The notes beneath the pieces are model-generated. The model saw only the letters and a program-made list of their open reading frames with translations, had not been told where the DNA came from and made no database searches. A stretch of 11,414 nucleotides of DNA from positions 1 through 11,414 of the forward strand of contig DFBQ01000238.1 of NCBI GenBank assembly GCA_002367355.1. Direction: 5' to 3'. Within the stretch, counting starts at the first letter, position 1. Each line of letters opens with the position of its first letter. The translations under genes and the position numbers were made by a program. This document shows positions 1 to 6,504 of the stretch, in pieces. Source of the DNA: Deltaproteobacteria bacterium UBA3076 (GTDB lineage Bacteria > Desulfobacterota > Dissulfuribacteria > Dissulfuribacterales > UBA3076).

Positions 1-406
1 CCGGAGTACGTTCTTTGATCGTAATCATTAGATGATCCGGCAATTTTTTCTTAACTTCAACAGTATGTACCCAAGGATGCGCCTCTATGGACGTTGCAAT
101 TGATTTCAGATCGAGAGATAAAAGATTGTCCCGGGCGGTCACATCGCTCAGTTCCAAAACCTCATCTTCTGTGACGCGATCGCAGCCTTTCACCAGGACC
201 TGACAAACCCTGAAAAGATCAGATTGACATGCCCAATGGCGACACATAAAAAACCCTACAAGGACAATGCACATTACGGCTATGCCGACCAATATTTTAG
301 AATTGATAAGCCACGATACGGAAAACACCGGTTTGACAGACTTAGTCCGCGAGCCGGAGCTACGTACTGAAGACCTGAATTCTGAAGACGACCTTCTAAT
401 TTTCAT
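1..406 (-). CDS. ftsQ: Cell division protein FtsQ, N-terminal part (cut by window edge)
   Basis: This is the first 135 codons of a bitopic divisome protein; the rest lies beyond base 1. FtsQ links FtsK/FtsA-side components to FtsB/FtsL and helps control septal wall synthesis. The visible protein has a basic, serine-rich cytoplasmic tail (about residues 1-35), one membrane segment (about 38-54, ILVGIAVMCIVLVGFFM), then a POTRA domain (about 62-133). The POTRA region contains the typical pattern of a conserved strand around VLVKG, a helix with VTEDEV, the NLLSLDL segment, and the HPWV and KKLPDHLMITIKERTP ending. The ATG at 406-404 overlaps the murB stop codon in an ATGA arrangement, so translation is probably coupled to murB. 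Its position after murB is the usual one for ftsQ. A short direct repeat lies in the codons of the cytoplasmic tail. The beta domain and C-terminus cannot be judged. Confidence 0.93.
   Translation of the reverse strand, partial: MKIRRSSSEFRSSVRSSGSRTKSVKPVFSVSWLINSKILVGIAVMCIVLVGFFMCRHWACQSDLFRVCQVLVKGCDRVTEDEVLELSDVTARDNLLSLDLKSIATSIEAHPWVHTVEVKKKLPDHLMITIKERTP
367..389. repeat. Short imperfect direct repeat in the ftsQ 5' codons
   Basis: The octamer CTGAAGAC occurs at 367-374 and again at 382-389, separated by the related heptamer CTGAATT. On the coding strand it encodes the SSEFRSS stretch of the FtsQ cytoplasmic tail, a region with no conserved sequence in the family. It resembles the other short-period repeats of this window in style but not in sequence, and is short enough to be chance. 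Confidence 0.35.
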
Positions 407-1305
407 ATTTTCATACCCCAAATAGATACTTCTGGGACAAGTTCTACATCAGCCTCTTTTTTTACACGCTCTTTAATGATTTTCAGCAAGTCCATTACCT
501 GTACGGCACTGGCTTTCCCACGGTTTACAATAAAGTTCGCATGCCTTTTGGATACCACAGCATCCCCGATTCTAAGACCTTTGAGTCCACATTGGTCTAT
601 GAGCTTTCCTGCTGAATCTCCGGGAGGATTTCTAAAAACGCACCCTGCGCTTGGTTTTCCTATAGGCTGGGTGGTTCTCCGTTTGTACATCACCTTTCTG
701 ACATTGCGCCTGATCTGATCAGGGCTGCTTTTGCAAAGTTGAATTCTTGCGGCAGAGATCAGGGCCTTGTCCGGCAGTCTGAGGGACCTGTAATTAAATT
801 GCAATTGATCTCTCCGGAACCAGCAACTCCCGTCCGGGCCTGTAAATTGTACAGCGTCTATCGCTTCTGCCATGGAGTACTTGTTAGTGCCGGCGTTCAT
901 GGATATGGCCCCACCTACACTGGCCGGAATGCCCGAAAGATTCTCAAGACCACACAGGCCGTTGCGTATGGACCAGGAAATAAGGGATTTCAGCCTGCAT
1001 CCCGCCTCTACAGACACTGTTTTAAAGGGATGGCCAGGAGGGAAATGGATGCGATTCAGGGCTGTCAGGGTCATGACTATCTTCACGCCTTTATCGTTGA
1101 TCAACAGGTTGCTCCCCTGGCCCAGCACCTTATAGGATATGGAACGATTACTGAGAAAAGAAATTGTCTGTTCAAGGGCCTTCAAGGTCCTTGGAGCCAG
1201 GAATAGATGCGCAGGCCCGCCTATCCGGAAGCTTGTGAGCGGTAAAAGCGGAACACTCTTGCGCACCTGGAGATCTTCTATCCTTTCCAGATCCTTAGAG
1301 AGCAA
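403..1305 (-). CDS. murB: UDP-N-acetylenolpyruvoylglucosamine reductase MurB
   Basis: This cytoplasmic FAD enzyme reduces the enolpyruvyl ether of UDP-GlcNAc-enolpyruvate with NADPH to give UDP-MurNAc. The 300-residue protein shows the SFRIGGPA start of the FAD domain (about 25-32), the flavin-binding GQGSNLLI (62-69), GLENLSGIPASVGGAISMNAG (119-139), NYRSLRL (171-177) and YKRRTTQPIGKPSAG (207-221). The C-terminal part has HANFIVN and the glutamate of the PEV segment (E292), matching the catalytic glutamate. Length and loop pattern fit the shorter type II MurB. The general-acid position, serine in Escherichia coli, is Cys222 in SAGCVFRNP. A cysteine there is, as I recall, found in other MurB proteins, so the enzyme is probably active. 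The start is TTG at 1305, supported by a strong ribosome binding site. The gene overlaps murC by 11 bases and ftsQ by 4. Confidence 0.96.
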   Translation of the reverse strand: MLSKDLERIEDLQVRKSVPLLPLTSFRIGGPAHLFLAPRTLKALEQTISFLSNRSISYKVLGQGSNLLINDKGVKIVMTLTALNRIHFPPGHPFKTVSVEAGCRLKSLISWSIRNGLCGLENLSGIPASVGGAISMNAGTNKYSMAEAIDAVQFTGPDGSCWFRRDQLQFNYRSLRLPDKALISAARIQLCKSSPDQIRRNVRKVMYKRRTTQPIGKPSAGCVFRNPPGDSAGKLIDQCGLKGLRIGDAVVSKRHANFIVNRGKASAVQVMDLLKIIKERVKKEADVELVPEVSIWGMKI

Positions 1306-2689
1306 GCGCTGACTCCTTTGTTTTAAGCATGTCCAAAATCTTTGGTCCTATACGCCCTATGGCACCGGCCCCGAGAGTCATGACCACGTCACCCTCCTGC
1401 AGGCTTGGTACAACTACCCGGGGAAAATCCCTGCAGGACTCTACATAGTGCACTGGTCCACCCCGTTTATCCCTGATATTTCTTGCCAGACGTTTTCCGC
1501 TGACTCCTACTATAGGAGTTTCACTGGCTGGATAGATTTTTGTCAGCCATAGTTCATCAGCTTCTCCGAAGGCCGTAGTAAAATCGTCCATTAATATCTG
1601 GGTTCTGCTGTACCGGTGGGGTTCAAAAAGAACCACGAGTCGGCGTTCAGGCCAACATGCCCTGGCAGCTGATAGGGTGGCCCGTATCTCAGTAGGGTGG
1701 TGGGCATAATCATCTACTACTGTTACTCCCTCTGTTTCACCCAGTATCTCAAACCGTCTGGTTACACCTTCATATGACATAAGACCGGTTCGGATTTTGT
1801 GAAAGGGTATCTCAAGCTCAAGTCCCAGGGCAATTGCAGCCAGGGAATTTCTTACATGGTGCAGCCCGGGGACCTTGAGTTGTATCTCGCCGAGTTCAGC
1901 GTTTTGCCACCAGGCATTGAAGGATACTCCCAGGCCTTTGAAGGTGATATCTCTGGCCTGCAGATCAGACTCAGGTCCTGTCCCATAAGTCATTACCCGT
2001 TTTTTTACTACCGGGAGCATTTCTCTGAGGCGGGGGTCATCTCCGCAGAGTATGGCAAGACCATAGAAAGGGATTTTGTCAATGAAGTCCAAAAAACACC
2101 GGATTATGGCATTCAGGTCTGAATAATAGTCCAGGTGTTCCCTGTCTATATTGGTTACCACAGCTATGCTTGGTGTAAGGCGCAGAAAGCTTCCGTCACT
2201 CTCATCGGCTTCTGCTATCAGGAACTCGCCCTGTCCCCAGCAGGCATTGCTTCCCAGGCCATTCACCTTCCCTCCTATGATGACCGTTGGATCAAGGCCA
2301 CCGGCGCGAAGCACAGAAGAGATCATGGAGGTCGTGCTGGTCTTTCCATGGGCTCCAGCCACTGCTATGCCGAACTTCTTAAGCCGCATCAATTCCGCAA
2401 GCATTTCAGCCCTTGATATGACCGGAATTTGGGCAGAATAAGCCTCCTGGACCTCAGGATTGTTTTCTCTGACAGCAGAGGAAATCACCACCACGTCTGC
2501 GCCATGAATATTTTCAGGGGCGTGACCCCTGTAAATTGTGCCCCCCAATTTTTTGAGGGACCTGGTGATTTCAGTCTCACGCAAATCAGAACCAGTGACT
2601 CTATATCCAAGATTAAGAAGGACCTGTGCAAGGCCGCTCATGCCGATTCCGCCGATTCCCACAAAATGCATATGTTGTTTTTTATACAT
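1295..2689 (-). CDS. murC: UDP-N-acetylmuramate--L-alanine ligase MurC
   Basis: MurC is an ATP-dependent cytoplasmic Mur ligase that adds L-alanine to UDP-MurNAc, the first step of the peptide stem. The 464-residue length is normal. The N-terminal UDP-binding domain begins with HFVGIGGIGMSGLA (8-21). The ATP-binding loop is AGAHGKTSTT (111-120), followed by EADESDGSF (160-168) and NIDREHLDYY (180-189). The HHVRNSLAA segment (277-285) and the C-terminal DDYAHHPTEI (326-335) and FEPHRYSRT (355-363) are diagnostic of MurC rather than MurD, E or F. The ATG at 2689 overlaps the end of murG by 8 bases and has no good Shine-Dalgarno; an in-frame ATG six codons later (residue 7, directly before HFVGIGG) is a possible alternative start. 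The 3' end contains the ribosome binding site of murB. All expected motifs are intact. Confidence 0.97.
   Translation of the reverse strand: MYKKQHMHFVGIGGIGMSGLAQVLLNLGYRVTGSDLRETEITRSLKKLGGTIYRGHAPENIHGADVVVISSAVRENNPEVQEAYSAQIPVISRAEMLAELMRLKKFGIAVAGAHGKTSTTSMISSVLRAGGLDPTVIIGGKVNGLGSNACWGQGEFLIAEADESDGSFLRLTPSIAVVTNIDREHLDYYSDLNAIIRCFLDFIDKIPFYGLAILCGDDPRLREMLPVVKKRVMTYGTGPESDLQARDITFKGLGVSFNAWWQNAELGEIQLKVPGLHHVRNSLAAIALGLELEIPFHKIRTGLMSYEGVTRRFEILGETEGVTVVDDYAHHPTEIRATLSAARACWPERRLVVLFEPHRYSRTQILMDDFTTAFGEADELWLTKIYPASETPIVGVSGKRLARNIRDKRGGPVHYVESCRDFPRVVVPSLQEGDVVMTLGAGAIGRIGPKILDMLKTKESALAL
1313..1319 (-). promoter_or_regulatory. Strong Shine-Dalgarno that fixes the TTG start of murB
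   Basis: AAAGGAG on the minus strand lies inside the last codons of murC, 7 bases before the TTG at 1305. It is the best ribosome binding site in the window. It supports the rare TTG start of murB rather than any later codon, and couples murB to murC translation. Confidence 0.8.
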
Positions 2690-3890
2690 GATTACGTACT
2701 GAAAAACCTTTCAATGAATTAGTTTCTGTTTCAGAATATGAAAAAGTATGTCCGGCCATCTCTATCAGTGTAGAGGCTATCTCTGCGGCTGCCGTAAGTT
2801 TTCCGAGTTTTCGAGCATTTTCTCCCATATTGATGAGCTTTTGGGGATCCTCCAGCAAAGACTGTATTTCTCCCGCCAGTTTTATAGCACCGATTTCTTC
2901 TTCCAGGAAGTATTTGGCAGCCCCGGCTTCAGTCAGTTCTCTTGCGTTGGCATCCTGATGGCTGTCCGTTGCCCAGGGATAGGGAATGAGTATCGAGGGC
3001 TTTCCCAGGGTTGTGAGCTCAGCCAGGGTACCCGCTCCGGCCCGGCAGATAACCAGATCTGCCCAGGAATAGGATTCACCAATGTTGGAGATAAACGGGG
3101 TCACTTTGGCCGGAATATTTGCATCCTTGTAAAATTTCTCAACATGCGATACATCCAGCTTGCCGGTTTGGTGAATAATTTCCAAATGAAAACCGGATTG
3201 CCACAAAACCTGTATGGCCGAACCGGCAAGCCGGTTCAGGCATCTGGCACCCTGACTACCTCCCAGGACCAGAAGCCTGAAATTTGGTGATTTGGTGATT
3301 GAGTGATTGAGTGATTGAATAATATTTTTCCGTATGGGATTTCCAGTAAAAATTACCCTGTTTTTTGGAAAGTATTTAACAGTTTCCTTAAAGCTCACAA
3401 ACACTGTCTTTGCGAGCCGGGAGGCCAAACGATTTGTGAGCCCTGGAATAAGGTTCTGTTCATGGAGGGCAGCGGGTATCCGCAATATTCGTGCTGCAAG
3501 AAGTGCGGGCCCGGAGACATATCCCCCGACACCCAGTACCACATGGGGCTTGAATGATTTAAGCCACGAACAAGCCCTGATCGTGGAGAAAGGAAGTCCA
3601 GCCAGAGAGCGTATGGTCCCCGCAATGCCTGAGCCCCGCAAAGGCCTTGTGTTCAGGATTCGGTAATCCCATTTATGTCCTGAAAGTGCATTTTTTTCCA
3701 CCGGGCGGCCCGTGCCTATCCACAGGATATCTACAGGGCCATGGGACTCCATGGCCTCAACTACAGCAATTCCGGGAAACACGTGTCCGCCTGTGCCACC
3801 ACCAGCCACCACTAATTTGGTAATTTGGTAATTTGGTAATTTGGTGATTGTTTTGTGCTTATATATTTCTCGGCTCATAGTTAAGTTCAC
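2682..3890 (-). CDS. murG: Lipid II-forming GlcNAc transferase MurG, with repeat-encoded insertions
   Basis: MurG transfers GlcNAc from UDP-GlcNAc to lipid I at the inner face of the membrane, making lipid II. The family motifs are present: GGTGGHVFPG (31-40), GVGGYVSGP (120-128), HEQN (143-146), GNPIR (183-187), GGSQGAR (210-216), RAGAGTLAEL (283-292) and the sugar-nucleotide binding HQDANARELTEAGAA (311-325). At 402 residues it is about 40-50 longer than usual. Three regions explain this: an N-terminal leader of about 26 residues containing TITKLPNYQITK, an interdomain insert IIQSLNHSITKSP (190-202), and a C-terminal tail after about residue 380. The first two are translated 8-bp tandem repeats. 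The start may be GTG at 3890 or ATG at 3878; GTG at 3812 would skip the leader but has no ribosome binding site. ftsW, usually just upstream, is missing. The end overlaps murC by 8 bases. Confidence 0.95.
   Translation of the reverse strand: MNLTMSREIYKHKTITKLPNYQITKLVVAGGGTGGHVFPGIAVVEAMESHGPVDILWIGTGRPVEKNALSGHKWDYRILNTRPLRGSGIAGTIRSLAGLPFSTIRACSWLKSFKPHVVLGVGGYVSGPALLAARILRIPAALHEQNLIPGLTNRLASRLAKTVFVSFKETVKYFPKNRVIFTGNPIRKNIIQSLNHSITKSPNFRLLVLGGSQGARCLNRLAGSAIQVLWQSGFHLEIIHQTGKLDVSHVEKFYKDANIPAKVTPFISNIGESYSWADLVICRAGAGTLAELTTLGKPSILIPYPWATDSHQDANARELTEAGAAKYFLEEEIGAIKLAGEIQSLLEDPQKLINMGENARKLGKLTAAAEIASTLIEMAGHTFSYSETETNSLKGFSVRNHV
3281..3320. repeat. 8-bp tandem repeat inside murG (interdomain insert)
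   Basis: Five 8-bp units lie in tandem on the plus strand: AATTTGGT, GATTTGGT, GATTGAGT, GATTGAGT and GATTGAAT. On the murG strand they encode the insert around IIQSLNHSITKSPNF between the conserved GNPIR and GGSQGAR motifs. This is the link between the two Rossmann-like domains, a place that tolerates extra residues. The unit is the same family, in the same orientation, as the copy array at 3814-3850. Confidence 0.85.
3814..3850. repeat. 8-bp tandem repeat in the murG 5' end
   Basis: Four perfect copies of AATTTGGT start at 3814, 3822, 3830 and 3838, followed by GATTG. Translated on the minus strand they give the leader TITKLPNYQITKL just before the conserved VVAGGGTGGH of MurG. Family members normally begin within a few residues of that motif, so the array has lengthened the protein or moved its start. 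Confidence 0.9.
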
Positions 3891-3953
3891 AATCTGCCTG
3901 CATCTGCGTTTTTAAATTAAAATTCCGTTCCTAAAATCACCCAATCACCAAAT
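3839..3953. other. Inverted repeat pair flanking the murG start region
   Basis: ATTTGGTGATTG at 3839-3850 is the exact reverse complement of CAATCACCAAAT at 3942-3953. With a G-U pair and two more pairs the RNA stem could reach about 15 pairs, closing a loop of 91 bases that holds both candidate murG starts (GTG 3890, ATG 3878). Pairing follows directly from opposite orientations of the 8-bp repeat. Any effect on translation is inference. Confidence 0.45.
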
Positions 3954-3966
3954 CACTCAATCACCC
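3935..3966. repeat. 8-bp tandem repeat at the murD-murG junction
   Basis: Four units, AATCACCC, AATCACCA, AATCACTC and AATCACCC, lie in tandem, inverted relative to the arrays within murG. The array supplies the last codons of murD (LGD) and its TGA stop (3959-3957). It then continues into the 66-base spacer before murG, where ftsW would normally be found. Confidence 0.88.
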
Positions 3967-5366
3967 AATTCCCTGACTGTTTCCTGAAAGGCCATTCCAC
4001 GTTCTTCATAGTTTTTGAACATATCAAAGCTGGAGCAGGCCGGGGAAAGGAGGATGGCATCACCGGGCTCAGCCAGGGACGTTGCTTCCATTACGGCTTT
4101 TCTCATAGTCTTTTTGCCGTTTTTTGTCCCACGCACTTGAATAACCGGCATTACGTTACATAGGACTTTTTCAAACGCCTTGGCCTCTTCGCCTATAACA
4201 ATCGCACCACGAATACGCACCCTTTTTGTGGCCTCGGCCAGGGAAGCATAATCTTCACCTTTGCCGCGGCCGCCCACGATGAGCACTATTGGCTGATCTA
4301 TGGACTCCAGTGCGCGAAGTACAGATGCAATATTGGTGGCCTTGGAGTCGTCATAATAGTCGATGCCCCCATTTTGGACCACCCACTGAAGTCTGTGATG
4401 TGCCGCTTTGAAGCTTCGGATAACAGACTGTACGGCACCGGCACCAGCACCTGCCAGGCGTGAAATGAGTATGGCGCAAGCCAGGTTTTCAATATTATGT
4501 CGACCCCTTGGGGACCAGCTTTCTAAGTCATATTCCTCCCATTTATTATCAGGCCACATGACGTTGATTTTTTTCAAAGAGGTGTCCAGCCCGGCTCCGG
4601 GAACTCCGGGGAGCAGCATCCCGAAGTAGAGCCTTCTGGCATGTCCTCTGTCCTTCCACGTTTCCAGTTCCTTGTCGTCCATGTTGCGAATGGCCCAATC
4701 TTCAGGCCTTTGGAAGTCATAGATTACTGCCTTGCTCTCTCCGTAGCTCTTGATGTCGTGGTAGCGATCAAGGTGGTCCGGCGCAAGATTGAGCCATGCT
4801 GTTGTCTTGAACCTTGGAGGAGTGAAGGAGAAATATCTGGTCCTTGGGAAATAATCCAACTGAAAGCTGCTAATCTCTAAGACAGCGATAGTTTCCTCAG
4901 TATGTTCTTCAATGAGTGCAGATAATGGTGTTCCAATGTTCCCAGCCCTTACGTGGGGCACATTGGCCTTTTTTAGCATCTCATCCACAAGCATAGTAGT
5001 AGTGGTTTTTCCGTTTGTGCCGGTGATGCCGATTAGAGGTCCTTTCCAGAAGGATGCCGCAAGGGCCAGTTCTCCAATCACAGGGATATTGGACCTGCGT
5101 GCCGCCTCAAGGGCAGGAATGTCAGGTGAAATACCAGGGCTAACCACTATCAGGTCGGATGAAAGGCAGGTCTCCACCTTATGTTTTTTTGTCTCCACTC
5201 CGACGCCATTTTTGTCACACCAGCCTGCCAGACCCTTAGGCCACTTATTCAGGGGATTTAAGTCACTGCATATGACTTGTGCCCCTTGAGAGACGATCCA
5301 TCCGGCAACTGCCCGGCCGGATACCCCCATGCCCAGTATTGTTACTTTTTTGCTTTTCAATTCCAC
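3957..5366 (-). CDS. murD: UDP-N-acetylmuramoyl-L-alanine--D-glutamate ligase MurD
   Basis: MurD is the cytoplasmic ATP-dependent ligase that adds D-glutamate to UDP-MurNAc-L-Ala. The 469-residue protein opens with a nucleotide-fold glycine motif, ILGMGVSGRAVAGW (10-23). The ATP loop is [12 protein letters not shown] (113-124). LEISSFQL (163-170) and NLAPDHLDRYHD (193-204) follow, and Lys212 in the YGESKAVIY segment fits the carbamylated lysine. The C-terminal domain has YYDDSKATN and LLSPACSSFDMFKNYEERG, both typical of MurD. The segment between SSFQL and LNLAPDHL is about eight residues longer than in Escherichia coli MurD. The start is GTG at 5366 inside an 8-bp repeat unit; GGTGA four bases upstream could act as a weak ribosome binding site. 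The stop codon also lies within a repeat array. The gene follows mraY by 53 bases, the largest internal gap after the murD-murG spacer. Confidence 0.96.
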   Translation of the reverse strand: MELKSKKVTILGMGVSGRAVAGWIVSQGAQVICSDLNPLNKWPKGLAGWCDKNGVGVETKKHKVETCLSSDLIVVSPGISPDIPALEAARRSNIPVIGELALAASFWKGPLIGITGTNGKTTTTMLVDEMLKKANVPHVRAGNIGTPLSALIEEHTEETIAVLEISSFQLDYFPRTRYFSFTPPRFKTTAWLNLAPDHLDRYHDIKSYGESKAVIYDFQRPEDWAIRNMDDKELETWKDRGHARRLYFGMLLPGVPGAGLDTSLKKINVMWPDNKWEEYDLESWSPRGRHNIENLACAILISRLAGAGAGAVQSVIRSFKAAHHRLQWVVQNGGIDYYDDSKATNIASVLRALESIDQPIVLIVGGRGKGEDYASLAEATKRVRIRGAIVIGEEAKAFEKVLCNVMPVIQVRGTKNGKKTMRKAVMEATSLAEPGDAILLSPACSSFDMFKNYEERGMAFQETVRELGD

Positions 5367-5417
5367 TCAATCACCAAATTAGCCACATACATAGACCAAT
5401 CACCAAATCACCAATTT
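5364..5417. repeat. 8-bp repeat units filling the mraY-murD spacer
   Basis: Units of the AATCACCA type occur at about 5368-5378 and 5398-5415, split by a 14-base unrelated segment. They make up most of the 53-base spacer and include the GTG start of murD at 5366-5364. Orientation matches the array at 3935-3966, so murD is bracketed by same-orientation copies. Confidence 0.8.
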
Positions 5418-5419
5418 TT

Positions 5420-6499
5420 TTACCTCAGCTTGAGCGTGCTGATTGCTACCAGCCCCAGCAATATAGAAATTATCCAGAATCTCACAATGACCTTTGGCTC
5501 TTTCCATCCCTTAAGCTCAAAGTGATGATGGATGGGAGCCATACGGAAGATCCTCTTGCCTCCTGTTGTTTTGAAGTAAAAGACCTGAAGAATTACGGAT
5601 AATGCCTCAACTACGAAGATTCCACCTACAATGACAAGCAGCATTTCCTGCTTTGAGAGAACGGCTACCGTTCCCAGGGCACCGCCCGCGGCAAGGGAAC
5701 CTACATCTCCCATGAAGATCTCTGCAGGATAGGTGTTATACCAGAGGAAACCCAAACCGGCCCCTACCATTGCGCCACAAAACACTGCAAGCTCTCCTGC
5801 GCCGGGAACCGAAGGAATCTGGAGATATTGGGCAAGAGTCGAGTGGCCGGCCAGATATGTAAACAGGGTGTAGACTGATGCAGCTATTATGAAAGGGCCG
5901 GTAGCAAGCCCGTCCAGACCGTCGGTCAGATTAACGGCATTGGAGGTCCCAACGACCACAAACAGGGCAAAAAGACCGTACATAATTCCGAGATCAGGCT
6001 GAAAGTTCTTAAAAAACGGGATGCTAAGATGGGTATCCCACTTACCATGTGCGGCAATTATCCATGCGGCTAAAAGTACAAAGACTGTCTGCCAGGCGAG
6101 CTTCCATCTGCCGGACAGGCCGGTGCTGTTCTGTTTTTTGATCTTCAGCAGGTCGTCTGCAAGACCTATTGTGCCGTAACTGAGAAGAATCAAAATGCTT
6201 ATCCATACGTAAAGATTCCTTAGGTCCGCCCACAGGAGTGTGGCGACCAGGATGGACCCAATGATTAATATGCCCCCCATGCTTGGTGTTCCGGCTTTTG
6301 CATGATGCCTTGCCGGCCCGTCGTCCCTGATGACCTGGCGCATCTGCATTGCACACATGCGTCTTATGAACCAAGGCCCAAGGAACAATATTATTGAGAG
6401 GGCAGTAACAGCTGCATATATTGTCCTGAATGTGATATAGCGAAAGACATTGAATGCAGGCCACAAATCGTGGAGGGGATATAGCAGATGAAAGAGCAT
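5420..6499 (-). CDS. mraY: Phospho-N-acetylmuramoyl-pentapeptide transferase MraY
   Basis: MraY is the polytopic inner membrane enzyme that moves phospho-MurNAc-pentapeptide to undecaprenyl phosphate, giving lipid I. The 359-residue length is almost that of Escherichia coli. About ten hydrophobic segments are visible. The motifs are GTPSMGG (70-76), the aspartate pair in GLADDLLK (112-119), [10 protein letters not shown] (190-199), [19 protein letters not shown] (255-273) with catalytic Asp265, and [22 protein letters not shown] (321-342). All metal and substrate residues are intact. The ATG at 6499 follows the murE-murF stop by 5 bases. A purine-rich GGGAGAGGG ending about 9 bases upstream, inside the murF end, could serve as ribosome binding site. 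The TAA stop is followed by the 8-bp repeat spacer before murD. Confidence 0.97.
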   Translation of the reverse strand: MLFHLLYPLHDLWPAFNVFRYITFRTIYAAVTALSIILFLGPWFIRRMCAMQMRQVIRDDGPARHHAKAGTPSMGGILIIGSILVATLLWADLRNLYVWISILILLSYGTIGLADDLLKIKKQNSTGLSGRWKLAWQTVFVLLAAWIIAAHGKWDTHLSIPFFKNFQPDLGIMYGLFALFVVVGTSNAVNLTDGLDGLATGPFIIAASVYTLFTYLAGHSTLAQYLQIPSVPGAGELAVFCGAMVGAGLGFLWYNTYPAEIFMGDVGSLAAGGALGTVAVLSKQEMLLVIVGGIFVVEALSVILQVFYFKTTGGKRIFRMAPIHHHFELKGWKEPKVIVRFWIISILLGLVAISTLKLR

Positions 6500-6504
6500 A
6501 AGGC

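Noticed and set aside
476..1206. Plus-strand open frames of about 80-155 codons opposite murB
   Set aside because: They lie wholly antisense to a clearly conserved gene, have no family motifs and no good ribosome binding sites.
3281..3966. CRISPR-like array
   Set aside because: Units are 8 bases, directly abutting and without spacers; they are simple tandem repeats.
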